From: Chlorocebus sabaeus
Taxonomy: Eukaryota; Chordata; Mammalia; Primates; Cercopithecidae
DNA: 64,000 bases
Assembly: GCF_047675955.1 (NCBI RefSeq)
Contig: NC_132904.1
Location: 2,109,501 to 2,173,500, forward strand
Direction: 5' to 3'
Positions within the stretch are counted from its first letter, which is position 1. Every line of letters starts with the position of its first letter. Under the pieces are notes generated by a model. It made no database searches. It had not been told where the DNA came from and saw nothing but the letters and a program-made list of their open reading frames with translations. A program made the translations under genes and the position numbers. Positions 1-11,066 of this stretch are shown piece by piece.

Positions 1-780
1 CTCCCATGGCTCTGTCCCAACCACTCCTTTCTGAAGGAAGGGGTGCCTCTGCGCCCTAGGGCAACCAGGGGAGCCCCACAACCCCTCCCCCACCAGGGCA
101 CTAAAAGGGAGCTTTGGGCACAGGGAGACTTCAAAGCCTCCTAGGCCCTGAGTCAAAGGTAGAGCCGCGTGATATCCCGGTGCCAGCTCTCTGACTGCGG
201 GGAGCCTGGCGCAGAGCTTCCAAGCCTTCCCTGTTCCTTTCAAGAGCCGCTCTCAGGATTCAGGTGAGCAGAGGCCTGCGGGGCCTCCCCAGTGTGGGCA
301 AAACCCAAGCCAGCGAGAGGACAGCCTCCAGACACCTCTCACTGACTCCTCCCAGAGGCCCCTGAGGTGGGTCTGGTCAGTCCCATTTGCAAGTTAAGCC
401 ACTTGCCCTGGGCTGCCCAGCTGCCACAGCAGTGGAGATCTGAGCGTGGTGGCCTGCACGGGAGCCCATGCCCTCAGCCCCACAGCAGGAGCTCTCTGGT
501 CAGACCACCTCAGCCTAGCCCCATACCCAGCACTTACCCAGCCCTCGGGATGGGTCAGCAGCCTCCAGCCTGCCGCTTCCAAGCCAGCAAGTAGCCCTGC
601 CTGGACAATCCACCAGCCCACCACCTCCTGGAGGACGCCCCCAGCCTCACAAGGTGTCCCGATGGCTCTGCTATCAACGGCCTGGCTGGACTCCAGATCT
701 CACCCAGACCCACCCTACAAAGGAGGCAGCAGGGTTCAGGGATTAGTGACCACAGAAGTCTGGCCGTCACCTGGGAAGTG
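1..780. other. ASCL2 3' flank, no gene seen
   Basis: GC-moderate unique-looking sequence with no Alu or L1 match that I recognise. The open frames here are short, overlap one another and lack recognisable domains, so I call no gene. It lies beyond the predicted 3' end of the minus-strand ASCL2 transcript. Confidence 0.5.
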
Positions 781-813
781 TAGGTGACAGAAGCCACTGG
801 TAAACAGAACTGA

Positions 814-819
814 TTTATT
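814..819 (-). terminator. ASCL2: Possible distal polyadenylation signal of ASCL2
   Basis: The plus strand reads TTTATT here, which is AATAAA on the ASCL2 strand. It is the more distal of two canonical hexamers downstream of the stop codon. Use of this site is inferred only. Confidence 0.35.
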
Positions 820-981
820 TATAAAGTTCACGCTCCTTTAAAGAGGTGTGCCCCACACAGGCTTCTCCCTGGCTGTCACGGGAGCCTCACGCCAGGGACC
901 CCGCCTCTCAGGGACCACTCGTGTCCAGATCTTGGCCTACATGGAAAACTCCAGATAGTGGGGGCGGGGGTCCAAGTCATC

Positions 982-987
982 TTTATT
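982..987 (-). terminator. ASCL2: Probable main polyadenylation signal of ASCL2
   Basis: AATAAA on the minus strand, about 1.04 kb downstream of the stop codon. The preceding 3'-UTR-like sequence, with a TTTTTGTAC stretch just upstream, agrees with my memory of the end of the human ASCL2 mRNA. That makes this the likelier cleavage signal, about 15-25 nt before the mRNA end. Confidence 0.55.
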
Positions 988-2004
988 GTGCCCCAAGTCA
1001 AGGGCTCTTTGTACAAAAATAGGTCTCAGTTTGCCAGCAGTGTCCCTCCAGCAGCTCAAGTTAATGTGTAGAAAATAGATTCTCTGTGCCCTTAGAAAAT
1101 CCTCTCCCCTCCGGAAAAATCTGCAAGTGTTGGTGCCCCCCGCCCCACTGCAGTCAAGAAGTGTGGGGAGGGGCGGCATCGGAGGAAGCCGCCAGCCCTC
1201 ACAGGGCCAGCTCGAGGCCCGTTTCCACCGGGCATTGGTCAGGCTGGGCCGGACGGTCGAGGCGGGGTCGACGGTGGTGGCGCGGGGGCGGGGTCCCCGG
1301 CTCGCTGGGGGCGGAGCGCGGACCGGTCCACCTGGCGGGCTCCCCAGCGATGAGCGCGCCGGCCGCTCGCTCGGCTTCCGGGGCTGAGGCTGCAGGGGGA
1401 AGGTGGGGACCGAACGCGCGTCAACGCGGGCGCTGGCCCGGGGCAGACACCGCCCGGGCCGGCCCTGCCCCCACCTCCCCCAAGCGAAGTCGGCAGTTTC
1501 GTTTGCTCGGTTGGTTTTGGAGTCTTGAGTCCGTGGGTGCCGCGACTCGGTCTGAGACAGGGCGGGGGCGGGGCGGGCGCTCGGAACCGCGGTGAGTCAG
1601 GGCTCCGCGCCCGCCGACTCATTTCTGCCGCCCCGGCCCGGGAGCGCGATTTGCAATGCAAAGTCACCCCGCCTCCAGCACCCCAATCTGCCCCAGGATC
1701 CGCCAGCACTCGAGACCTCAACGGCCCGACGGCCGCTCCCCTCCCCTCGTCTACCCCTCCCTCGTCGGCGGCTGAGCCGCGAGGGGAAGTTTTGCAATCC
1801 CGGACAAACAAATGCCGGTCTTGCACAGGCTTGAAAAAGTTTGGGGGAAATGAAGAGTGAGCGAAATCGAAGCCATAGCTCGGGCCTGGCGCTCGGCTCC
1901 GCCGGCTCCTGGGGGCGCGACCCGCCGGGCCTGCCCCCCACACCCCACCCCGTCCCTCCACCCCGGCCCCCGACCCTCCCTCCTCACTGCTGCCCGGCTG
2001 TTAC

Positions 2005-2022
2005 CTCATAGGTCGAGGGCGC
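2005..2022 (-). other. ASCL2: Start of ASCL2 3' UTR with splice donor
   Basis: After the stop codon the minus strand runs 18 nt and then reads GAG|GTAACA, a good 5' splice donor with the intron starting at 2004. Human ASCL2 has a second, non-coding exon, so a 3'-UTR intron is expected. A plausible acceptor is the AG read on the minus strand at 1831-1830, after a pyrimidine-rich run, but that partner site is uncertain. Confidence 0.5.
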
Positions 2023-2604
2023 TCAGTAGCCCCCTAACCAGCTGGAGAAGTCGAGCAGCTCGCGCTCCGCGGGACTCAGCGCGCCCTCGCAGCCGCTGTC
2101 GTCCGACGAGTAGGCGGAACGCGGGGAGCCGGGTTCCGAGCTGCCCCCGCGGCCCGGGGACGAAGAAGCGCGGGAGGACGAGGCCGCGACCGCGGTGGTC
2201 CCAGGCTGCCCGCGGGGCGCAGACGGCCGCACAGCCGGCGGCCGCAGCCCTCCCGCCAGCGCGTTGCGCACGGCGTCGTGCTCGGCCAGCAGGCGCTGCA
2301 GCGCGCGGATGTACTCCACGGCCGAGCGCAGCGTCTCCACTTTGCTCAGCTTCTTGCTGGCGCCGCCGTGCGGCACGTGCTGCCGCAGCGCCTGGAAGCC
2401 CAAGTTCACCAGCTTCACGCGGTTGCGCTCGCGCTCATTGCGCCGCGCTACGGCCGCTGCGCTGCCCCCGGTCTCTGCGGTGGCCGGTCGCCGCCGCCGG
2501 CTGCAGCGCAACAGTTCCGGGGACGTGGGTCTCCGCCGGGCAGCGCAGCTGACAGGGACGCGAGGCGCAGGGGGCGCGGACCTGGGCAGTGCGCCGCCGT
2601 CCAT
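2023..2604 (-). CDS. ASCL2: Achaete-scute homolog 2, bHLH transcription factor
   Basis: An intact single-exon reading frame of 193 residues, the same length as human ASCL2. The class II bHLH domain spans about residues 54-108: basic region RRNERERNRVK (54-64), helix 1 with NLGFQALRQHVP (67-78), a loop with GGASKKLSK, and helix 2 with VETLRSAVEYIRALQRLL. The N-terminus is Ala/Pro/Arg-rich and the C-terminus is Ser/Gly/Pro-rich, ending in the conserved LLDFSSWLGGY. The protein dimerises with E-proteins and binds E-boxes in the nucleus. Known roles are trophoblast maintenance, Wnt-dependent intestinal stem-cell identity and Tfh differentiation. I chose the start at 2604 because it is the first in-frame ATG and has G at -3 and +4. 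An out-of-frame ATG lies 11 nt upstream (see the findings). Confidence 0.97.
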   Translation of the reverse strand: MDGGALPRSAPPAPRVPVSCAARRRPTSPELLRCSRRRRPATAETGGSAAAVARRNERERNRVKLVNLGFQALRQHVPHGGASKKLSKVETLRSAVEYIRALQRLLAEHDAVRNALAGGLRPPAVRPSAPRGQPGTTAVAASSSRASSSPGRGGSSEPGSPRSAYSSDDSGCEGALSPAERELLDFSSWLGGY

Positions 2605-2615
2605 TGCGCCTGCAT
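2448..2615 (-). other. Overlapping upstream ORF at the ASCL2 start
   Basis: An ATG at 2615-2613 on the minus strand lies 11 nt upstream of the ASCL2 ATG in another frame. It opens a 55-codon frame that overlaps the start of the main frame and stops at 2448. Its context is weak (T at -3, C at +4), so leaky scanning to the main start is expected. It is probably regulatory at most; the encoded Pro/Arg/Ala-rich peptide resembles no family I know. Confidence 0.5.
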
Positions 2616-2741
2616 CCACCCGCCCGCTCGGGGTCCCGGCGCGCCGCAGGAAGGTGCAGGCAGAAGAGCCCGAGGCGAAAGGGAAAACGGTGGCGCCCCA
2701 AGGGGGCTTCTGGCACGGCGCCGCCAGGAGACTCCCCAGGG

Positions 2742-2890
2742 CACGTGTCCTAGGTCGTCTGGAGCCCGGGGACAGGAGGCCTAGTGGTGGCGGGCCGTAC
2801 GCGCCAGGGAGCGTGGGACGCTCGTGTCCCGCGCGTGCGGCCGGACTCTCCCCGGTCTCCGCAGGCGCGGCGCAGGCGGCTCGTTTTTAA
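2742..2890 (-). promoter_or_regulatory. ASCL2: ASCL2 5' UTR / proximal promoter candidate
   Basis: A TATA-like TTTAAAA reads on the minus strand near 2889-2883, about 285 bp upstream of the start codon. A palindromic CACGTG E-box sits at 2742-2747. I cannot fix the transcription start from sequence; a CpG-island promoter with dispersed starts is equally possible. Confidence 0.35.
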
Positions 2891-3699
2891 ATGTATAGAT
2901 AACCCTCCTCCGCGCCGCCGCCACCTCCTTTCTCACGCCCTCCTTCCTTGCCTCGCCCTCCCGCCACGCTTCGCCCTCCCCCTAGCGCGATCACATTCTG
3001 TAAAGCCCAAAGCCTGCGCGTGTCCCCCTAGCCCATCCCCCGGGCTCAGTCCACAGATCCCCAGTGCGCCCAACTGGCGAAACCTGCGGGTTCCCGGTGC
3101 GCCCCCTGCTCCCGGCAGGTGCTCAGTGCGCCCCCAAAGCAAGGTGAGGAGGTCCTGAGTTGAGCCTTCCCGTACCCCCACCCTAATCCCGCGCGCAGCC
3201 CCGCAAGTCCCAAGAGCTGCCAGACCTCCGCACGCGCAGCGCGCGCTGTGGGAGGGAAGGCGTGGCCCTGGCGACAACACGGCTGTCTGGGAGGCGCGCT
3301 AGACCCCCCGGGGCAGCACGCGCGGAGCAGTCCACACCCGCGCCCCGCCCTCCTGGGGCCGAGGAGGCGGGGGCCAGGGTCTCAGCCAATCGTGGGCCAC
3401 CCGTTTGGCCAATAGCGCAGGGCGCGGCCCACGCCCGGCCCCATTGAGGAAGCGCGTACGCGCGGCGCGTGGCTCGCGGGGAGCATCGCTAACAAAGCTC
3501 GGTGCATGCTGGGCCCCGCCCTACTCCTCGCCCCCGCGACTGGGCTGGGCGAGCTGTCCCGAGGCGCACCTATGTCCCGAGCGCGCCCCTACCTGTGCGT
3601 TAATCTACTGGGAATGGGGGTGGACTGCGCCTTACCTGGGGCGGGGCGGGGCTTAAGGAGCGGTCGCGACTGACGCCGGGTAGGAGGTTCAGGTTCCCG

Positions 3700-5570
3700 G
3701 GTCTCTTTCCCCAACCCGCCCCACATTCCCCGTTCCTCCACGCGCACCCTGCCTGTGGTTTCCGTGCGCCCCGGGCCTGAGGGCTCTGGAGGGCCTGAAG
3801 GTTTGCACCCGACAGCCTTGTGCCAGGACGGTGGTCGGGTCCACGCCCTCCCCCAGCGTGGCTCCCTACATTTGCAGTATCCCCCACTTCCACCCCGTTC
3901 TGCCCTCCTGTTCTCCGTCGCGCTTCCCGTCGGTGCCTCTGGGATCTCACAGCCCTAGCTCCTCTTTCTGTGACCCAGGCTGTTTTTCTGCACCCACCTC
4001 TCCCCTGAGGGCACTGAGATTGGGCCATTAGCGGAAAGGTCTCTGGAAGCAGCACCCTTCCAGGGGAGGTGGGACGTCGAGAGCTTCTCCCTAAGAGATG
4101 CGGGGAAATGGTGGAGTATGAGAGTGCAAGCACTGCAGAAATGCGAAAAATGTAGTGTTAACGGAAGAATTTAGGTCCTACCTCACTGTCCGGGAAACGC
4201 GTGCCCTCGGGGAAGCCTTTGCCAAGCCGGTTTTTCCCGAAGGTGACCAGATGCTCCTGGGCCACTGCTTGAGACCTCAGGGAATGGAGCTTTTTGTGGA
4301 CCCAGCTGCCTGGAGCTGCTTTCCTGTTCCGACTGGAGGAAGTGAGGCCCAGGACCCCTCTTGGGAGCCTGGGAGCAGATAGCAACTGTTTACTGCCAGC
4401 CTCGGGGTGCCCACCTGCTCCGATTACCCTGCAGGATGCTGCTGACTGGCCCACCTGGGCCCCTAGCACACCTGTGCCCTGAGCGCGCCTGGCCCTCCTG
4501 CCTTGGGAGGGGCCGGAAGAGTGGCGCCTACTTGGGAGCTGGTGGACTGCAGTCTCTATTTAGCAGACGAGGAAACCGACTTGGAGAGAACCCCGGATGT
4601 GTCCACTGTCACTCCGCCCAGTGGAGCGATCCAGGCAGAAATCGGGGCCCTGGGTCTGAATCCGGGTTCTCCAACCAGGGCAGAGGCGGGCTTTCCTCTA
4701 CTCCCTGTCCCTGGTCTGAGACCCCATTCATCCCAGACGGTCACTTGACAAATCACAGCCTGTCATGGATTGTCCTGCCCTTCTTCCGCTGCCTCCCTCC
4801 TTCCCCTTGTCAAGGCTGCAAGATAAGAATCCAGGAACGATCCTGGAACCCTGCAAACTGGGCCTTGGAAATCCCTCCTGGACTTTGACCTCCCGGGCTG
4901 GGAGCCCCTCAGTCGTCTGTTACTGTGTAAGGAGCCACCAGGATTTTAACGGTCTGAACAACGATTTATTATTTCTCAGGATTCTGTAGCTTGACCGGTG
5001 GGCCCTCTGCTGCTCTGGGTATGGCTGCATACACCCTGGGGGTCAACAGGGACGAGGGGTACAGCGGCTAGGTTGGTCTCTGTCCTGTCTTCACCCGAGT
5101 GCCTCCACAGCTGGTAAGATCTGCGGAGCAGGACCTGTAAGGCCTCTACAGATCACCCCAAAACTTCCTGTCTAAAAACTCAAGCCTCTCAGCGCCCAGG
5201 CACAACTTCTTGCTACCCTGCCCCCAGGCACAGTCCTGCACTCAGCTGCGCCTGCTGTGCCACGGCCAGGCCAGTCCCCCACCACCGCCCACACCTCTCT
5301 CCACCTTCATCCTCTTCCCAATCTGGTCCTCCCACCACTGTGGAAACCCCGTCTGCCCCCAACGCCTAGCTTTGAAATAATAATTCCCTAGAGACCTGTG
5401 TCTCTCGCTGCATTGGCCCCTGCCTCATTCCTGGGTGCCACCGTCTGTGCAGCTTTGGCGCTGCAGCACCCCCCTTACTTCGGAAGCAGGCTGTCTCCTG
5501 GACTGGTGGGTCTCCATGCTATGTGGGCCGTCTTCTCTGGCACTCTTGGTCTCTCAGTCCATCCTGAGAA
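3700..5570. other. ASCL2 upstream region, no gene seen
   Basis: Unique-looking sequence with declining CpG content and no Alu. None of the open frames has recognisable domains or good splice context. It could contain ASCL2 enhancers, but nothing in the sequence proves that. Confidence 0.45.
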
Positions 5571-5574
5571 GCAC

Positions 5575-6012
5575 AATTCAAAATAGCCACATGTCCATCA
5601 ACAGATGAGTGGATAAACAAAACATGGTCTAGAATAATGGAAGGTTATTCAGCCCTAAAAAGAGACGAAGCTGTTTCTTGCCATGATGTAGGTGAACCTC
5701 GAGAACATGAGGTCGTGTGAATGAAGTCAGACACCGAGGACCACATAGCATGTGACTCTCAGTCTATGAAATGTGCAGAGTGGATAGATTCACAGAGACA
5801 GGAGATTCATGGTTACCAGGGACTGGGGAGTGAGAACAGAGGGATGAGGGTGACCGTGAAAGGGTACATAGTTTCTTTCCCAGAGCACGAGAATGTTCTA
5901 ACATGGCCTGTCCTGTTGGCTTCACAGCTCTGTACAGCACACACAAAAAAAAACCATTGAAATGTACACTTTATGGAATGTGAACTGTATCTTAATAAAG
6001 CAGTTAGAAGAC
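5575..6012 (+). mobile_element. L1M 3' end fragment
   Basis: It matches the 3' end of an old mammalian L1: an ORF2-terminal/3'-UTR segment with 'catccatcaacagatg'-type text and mid-element 'ttcagccctaaaaag', ending in AATAAAGCAGTT at about 6010. Plus orientation, 5'-truncated and diverged. Confidence 0.8.
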
Positions 6013-6319
6013 CTTCGAACATAAGCATGCGGCCTCATGAGGCCTTTGCCTGGGCACCCTGGCACCTCTCCCAGGCTCTACCTACCTCCAACTCTTCATC
6101 CCTGAGCTCTTGAACAGGGGTAGGCAAACTTTTTCTGCAAAGGACCACATGGTAAGTATTTTTGGCCTCGCCGGTCACATGTCTGCCACGAGTCCTCTGC
6201 CTTGGGGAGCAAATGCAGGCATGGGCAGGGAGGAAATAACAAAACATGCTTCCTGGTCACTGAAACATGAAGTCCAGGTCACCCTCACTGTTACAAAATA
6301 CTCTGAATTTTCAGACTGT

Positions 6320-7280
6320 GGTTCAATACACATGACATAAAATGGACCTTCTTAACCATTTGTAAGTGCACGGTTCCGTGGAATTAAGTGTGTTCATGTG
6401 GCTGTGCAGTCATCACCACCATCCATCTCCAAAAGTTTCTCATTTTCCCAAACCGAAAGTCTGTCCCCATTAAACACCAGCTCCCCATGACCCTTCCCCC
6501 AGCCCCTGGCACCCACCATCCACTCTCTGTCTGTATAGATTTGACTGCTCGGGAGACCTCGTGTAAGTGGAATCCTGCAGCATCTCTTTTTTTGTGGACT
6601 GGCTGCTTACACTGATGGTGATCCCCTCGAGTTGCATCCATATTGTAGCCTGCATAAGGATTTCCTTCCTTTTTATGGGTGAATACTCTTCCACTGTGTG
6701 GGTAGACCACGATGTTGATCCGTTCCTCTGTCAGTGGATACTTGGGTGGCTTCTACCCTTGGGCTATTATCAATGATGGTACTATGGACACGGGGGTGCA
6801 AATATCTCTCTGAGACCCTGCTTTCGATTCTTTTGGGGATAGACCGAGAAGTGGAGTTGCCAGGTCATACGGCAAACCTCTGTTTCACCTTTTGAGGAAC
6901 CGCCATGACGTTTTCCACAGTGGCTGCCCATGGTGCATTCCTGCTGCACACGAGGTTCTAACGTCTCCACATCCCTGCCAACACTTGGTGCTTTCTGGGT
7001 TTGTTTTGTTTTTGTTTGTTTTCGAGACGGAGTTTCGCTCTGTCTCCCAGGCTGGAGTGCAGTGGCGCAATCTTGGCTCACTGCAACCTCTGCCTCCTGA
7101 GTTCCAGCCATTCTCTAGTTTCAGCTTCCCCAGTAGCTGAGACTGCAGATACCTGCCACCATGCCCGGCCAAATTTTTATTTTTTGTAGAGATGAAGTCT
7201 GACTATGCTGCCCAGGCTGGCTGAGGTGATAATAGTTTTTTGATGATAGCTAATGGGTATGGATTTTAATTTTTTAACCA
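6320..7280 (-). mobile_element. L1M fragment, interrupted by an Alu
   Basis: Reverse-complement L1M 3'-UTR/ORF2-end text, starting with 'cataaaatggacc' and 'ccatttgtaagtgcacggt' and running to the 'ccacatccctgccaacactt' motif at 6965-6985. It resumes at about 7223-7280 ('gatgatagctaatgggtat') after an Alu insertion. Confidence 0.8.
7000..7220 (-). mobile_element. Alu, truncated, inside L1M
   Basis: A T-rich (GTTTT)n start, then GAGACGGAGTTTCGCTCTGT and the usual Alu landmarks, ending before the second monomer is complete. It sits in and interrupts the older L1M on the same strand. Confidence 0.85.
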
Positions 7281-8060
7281 CTTAAGAATTGAAGGAAAGT
7301 TCCTAGCTTTGGGGCGATACAAAAGCAGGCCAGGGACTGGACCTGGCCTGTGGGCCTCGGTCTGCTGACAGCTGCTCCAGAGGACTGGTATGTCCATGTG
7401 ACACCTGGGCTGACCCTCATCATCCTGCAGCTCTTCAAACTCAATTTGTTGCAGGATGAACCCGGCCTCGTTTCCTCTAAGGAAAGATCCCTCTGCAGAG
7501 AACACCAGGTTGGCAGTGTGGGTGCTGCCTTTCCTCTCCCCTGTCCTCTGCTGTCCGTCAGCCCAGCCACTTCTCCAACCAGGTCCCCATCTTGCCCTTT
7601 GGACACTGCCCCTGCCTCTGCCCTGGTCTCCTGGGTTCTCAGTTTGCTGCTTCTGTCTGTGTATCGCCTGGAAGTAGGGGGCCTTACCCAGCATCCAGCC
7701 CAGCTAGATCACGTCTGGGCCTTCAGGGTTCAGGTCCAGCACCCTCGCATGCCATCACTCACGCCTCCTGTCCAGCTTGGATGTCATATCACCTGGAAGC
7801 CTTCCCTGATCCCAGTGGCCTCCTGGAGCTGCCTTGCCCCTGTGCTCCACAGGGAGCTGTGGCTGCCCAGATCTGCTCTGTCCAGTAGGCTAACCTGACC
7901 TGCTCCTTCGACATCTGAGGTGCTGCTCATGTGTGTTCATGACCTGGGGGAATGTTGGGGAGCCCAGGCTCAGCAAAGAGGGACAGGAGCAGGCAGCACC
8001 GGGGCTGGCGATGGCCCAGGGGAAGCTTTCGGCCTGGTTGGTCAGAGCTCCTGGTGACCA
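7230..8060. other. No gene seen
   Basis: Unique-looking, moderately GC-rich sequence with several short frames and no recognisable protein family. Confidence 0.4.
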
Positions 8061-8061
8061 A

Positions 8062-8234
8062 GGGTGACTTCAAAGTCAACGTGAGCCTGACTCATATAAG
8101 ATGAGCCTAGAGCATCCAAGAACAGCTCTGTGGCTGGCCAGCCGGGAGCTGCAGCCCACAGTCCTGTTGTCCCCCCAGGGAGCCGGCTCCTGCTCCTGGG
8201 ATGAGCAAGGCTCATGTTGACTTTGAAGTCACCC
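8062..8234. repeat. 34-bp imperfect inverted repeat with 105-bp spacer
   Basis: The left arm (8062-8095) and right arm (8201-8234) are reverse complements at 31 of 34 positions. The core of each arm is TGACTTCAAAGTCAA or its complement. The left arm contains TGACTCA (8088-8094), an AP-1 consensus. I do not recognise a transposon family. Confidence 0.7.
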
Positions 8235-8239
8235 ACAGG

Positions 8240-9380
8240 CTGTTTGGAACTGGGGTGCAGGAGCTGGAAGTGTGGGGCACCCTGGGGAATCACAAAACCT
8301 GACTGATTGGCAGGTGGATGTGTGGCGGGAGTTGGGGAGATGCGGCAGGACACGGGGGTATCTGGGGGGCACCAATGTGGGCCGTGGACTGGGAGGTATC
8401 ATCAGTAACTTCAGATTGTTTCGTAGTGACACTTAAAAAATACCTGAAGAGGGACGAGTGGAATGAACTTTAACATCATACCCAAAATATTAGCATTTCA
8501 ACATGTAATCAGTATAAAAATTACTTGAGAGCTGTTTCACATTTTCTTTTCATACCAAGGTTTTTGAAATCAGGCATGTGTCTTTTTACATTCACAGCAC
8601 ATCTCAGTGTGGACCGGCCACATCTCAATGCTCAGTGGCACCCAGGGCTGGTGGCTTCCATCTTGGACAACACAGATCTGGACCGGGAGAATCTCAGCTC
8701 CCTTGTGATACCAGTTTTCTAGTCTCTGTATCTGGCAGTGTGACATCTTGGGGACTTGCTGATTGTGAAGGGCCACCTCTCCCAGGATAAACTAATTCCT
8801 AGAGACAGTGAAGGAGACCCTTTCGTAGGCAAACCCATCACTGCAGAGCCCAGCTCCAGCCCCCTCCTCTATCACGGTCTGATACACTCGAGGGCACTAC
8901 CCCTGCCTTTGTTACCCCAAGGCAACAAGCAGCCCCTAGGCCCCAGAACTCTGAACTTATTCAACCTGACCAATCCTAAACCCATGTACCTTGCCTTGCC
9001 CATTCCTTCTACAGAAACCACAAGAAAGGTTCTTGCCCAGGTCCCCCTGTGGCTCCCCCACCTTCTGACTGACCCTGTGCCCACCTCCCTGCCTGTGGCA
9101 TAGCATGCCACCTGCTTTGAGAACTGTGAGTTAATATCTTTTCTATGGCAATTGACTCTTGATCTGTTAGCTTCACCATACCTGAATAATAACACAACCT
9201 ACATTTTAGAAAGCCATTGCCTGGTGAAACGGACCAGAAAGTTGGGGCCCAGAGAGGAGAAGCCACGTGCTCGAGGCTGGCAGGTGAGTGAGAGGCAGAG
9301 ACTCGGGACCCCATCACGGGGCTCCCTCAGTTCAGCCTCCTTAACATCCGTCTCCGTACACCACCGTGGAGACTTGGGGT
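8240..9380. other. No gene seen
   Basis: Unique-looking sequence without clear Alu or L1 landmarks. The short frames have no domains. Confidence 0.4.
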
Positions 9381-9385
9381 TGAGA

Positions 9386-9540
9386 AGGGGATTCTGTGGC
9401 TGCACTCTAAGGGCTGGCCAATTCCAGGCAGGAGGTGGCACTCCCAGCTGGCTGGAAGAGAAGAGGCTGCTTGTCTGTCAAGCTCATGCCTTTCCCCCAT
9501 GAAACTGAAAGCTGTCCGGATATGAGACCATGGAGAAGAC
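9386..9540 (+). repeat. Copy 1 of a diverged ~155-bp repeat
   Basis: It shares about 80% identity by eye with 11067-11222, from GGGGATTCTGTGGCTGCACT to GAAGCTGTCCGGATA and GACCATGGAGAA. Both copies are in the same orientation about 1.68 kb apart. I do not recognise the family. Confidence 0.6.
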
Positions 9541-9559
9541 AGGTCCCATCCTCTGGGCC

Positions 9560-10020
9560 ATGTTTCCTAACCACAGTACAATAAGGCCAGAAAGAAAACC
9601 TCGAAGTCCCAGCTCTAACGTGACAAATGCATGAAGAAAAGAATCGTCTTCTAAATAGCTCTTAGGTTAAAGAAGAATCAAAACAGTGATGATGGGCCTT
9701 TCGAAAATCAACAGCCAAAACAACTTTATAACCTCAAACAAATTCCTTCAAAACAAGAAACTCTGAACACAAGCGAACAAAGCATTCGACTCTAGGACAT
9801 CAGGAAAAGAAAACCCAAAATACATGTAAAAGACGTAATAAGGGCGAATTAATGATGATGAGGAGATAAATTAACACGGCAGAAAAGTGAACTGTTGCTG
9901 AGTTGATATAATGAAAAACTGCTATTTTTAAAAAGACCAACAAAATAAGCACATTTAAACAAGAAAGAAGACACACGTTTAAAATAACAGAAAGGTGAAA
10001 GGTGACTTAAGTACAAATAT
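9560..10020. other. AT-rich stretch, probably old L1-derived
   Basis: A-rich on the plus strand with many short adenine runs, as seen in degraded L1/HAL1 internal sequence. There is no decisive landmark. Confidence 0.35.
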
Positions 10021-10982
10021 GGAAAAGATTAAAAACTAAGGATGTTCATTTGTGACCACGATGGAGACACAGGAACTGAATTTACTTCTCTTCCCCCATC
10101 CCTTCCAAAACAACAATAACAACAAAAATAATCAAATTCAAGAAACAACAGTTTTCAAGACACGGGACATATGGCAACGAAGGACAGTCGTCCTCAAGAG
10201 ATGGCAAACAGGTGAAGGGGGCCCTACAGCTTCCCAGCGGCTCCCCTGAGTTTCTCAGCCGTGGCCCAGAAGGAGGTACCCAGGCAGAGCCCAGTGGAGT
10301 GCTTGGAGGAGGAGACAGAGCTCAGAGCCAAGGAGGCCCAGGCAGCTGGGTTCTCAGAACAGAGCAGTGGACTGGAGAGAGCTGCATAGAGGGAGAACCC
10401 CAGAGAGCTGCAGAAAGTTCCTCCAAGGACTCAGCAGAGAACTGATCAGGGATGTGTGTGAAGAGCCAGAGGCTAGGGAAGAAATTGTCCTGAAGGATCA
10501 GAGAGAAGTGCCCAGTTCTCACTCAGGACTGGAGGAGGGCTGTCCCAATCAGCCAACATGGGAAACTCATAGTTCATGAGACCATGGACAGAGTATACAG
10601 CAGGCTCTTACCTCACTGGCGGGGATCATTTGCTATAGACTGGACACTGTTCCAATCCCACCTCACCCCCAAAAATCAAGTGTTTCTAAGTAACTCAACT
10701 GTGCCCCAGGCAACACTAAAAAATAGAAGTACAAAAATATCTAGCACCTAAAAAGATAAAATATCTAGCACCTAAAAAGATAAAGATTACAATGTATGAT
10801 AGTTAATATGCCATTTAAAAATGCCAAGCATGTGCAAAGCAGAAAAATATGCCATCTAATAAGGATATAGATAAAAAGTAAATAAATATCCAGAGCTGAC
10901 AAAGGCATTAACAAGGAAAGAACATTAAAACAGGTGTTATGTTTGTATTTCCTATGTTGAAAGCCAAGTGGAGACATGGAAG

Positions 10983-10984
<2 letters not shown>

Positions 10985-11020
<36 letters not shown>

Positions 11021-11049
11021 TGTGTGTATACACACACACACACACACGT
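10985..11049. repeat. (TG)n-TATA-(CA)n palindromic microsatellite
   Basis: A TG run turns into a CA run through GTATAC. The 30 bases 11014-11043 form a perfect palindrome centred between 11028 and 11029, followed by more CA repeats. Confidence 0.9.
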
Positions 11050-11066
11050 GTCTTCTATGTCTCTAC

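Larger units (their letters stand above)
1160..3700. promoter_or_regulatory. ASCL2: CpG island over ASCL2
   Basis: Very GC-rich and dense in CpG, in sharp contrast to the CpG-depleted sequence on both sides. It covers the 3' UTR/intron, the coding exon and the upstream promoter of ASCL2. It includes Sp1-type GGGGCGGGG boxes (for example 1286-1294 and about 3639-3652), inverted CCAAT boxes near 3385 and 3409, and a CACGTG E-box at 2742-2747. Because the gene lies near an imprinted domain, methylation state would be informative, but the sequence cannot show it. Confidence 0.8.

Noticed and set aside
1239..1961. 240-codon minus-strand frame within the ASCL2 CpG island
   Set aside because: It lies in the expected ASCL2 3' UTR/intron. 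Arg/Pro/Gly/Ala-rich composition is typical of chance frames in CpG islands.
2613..2619. ASCL2 start a few codons further upstream
   Set aside because: The in-frame codon at 2619-2617 is GTG and the ATG at 2615-2613 is out of frame. The first in-frame ATG is at 2604 and gives the known 193-residue length.
1857..2890. Long plus-strand frames opposite ASCL2
   Set aside because: Antisense shadows of the GC-rich bHLH coding sequence with no domain of their own.
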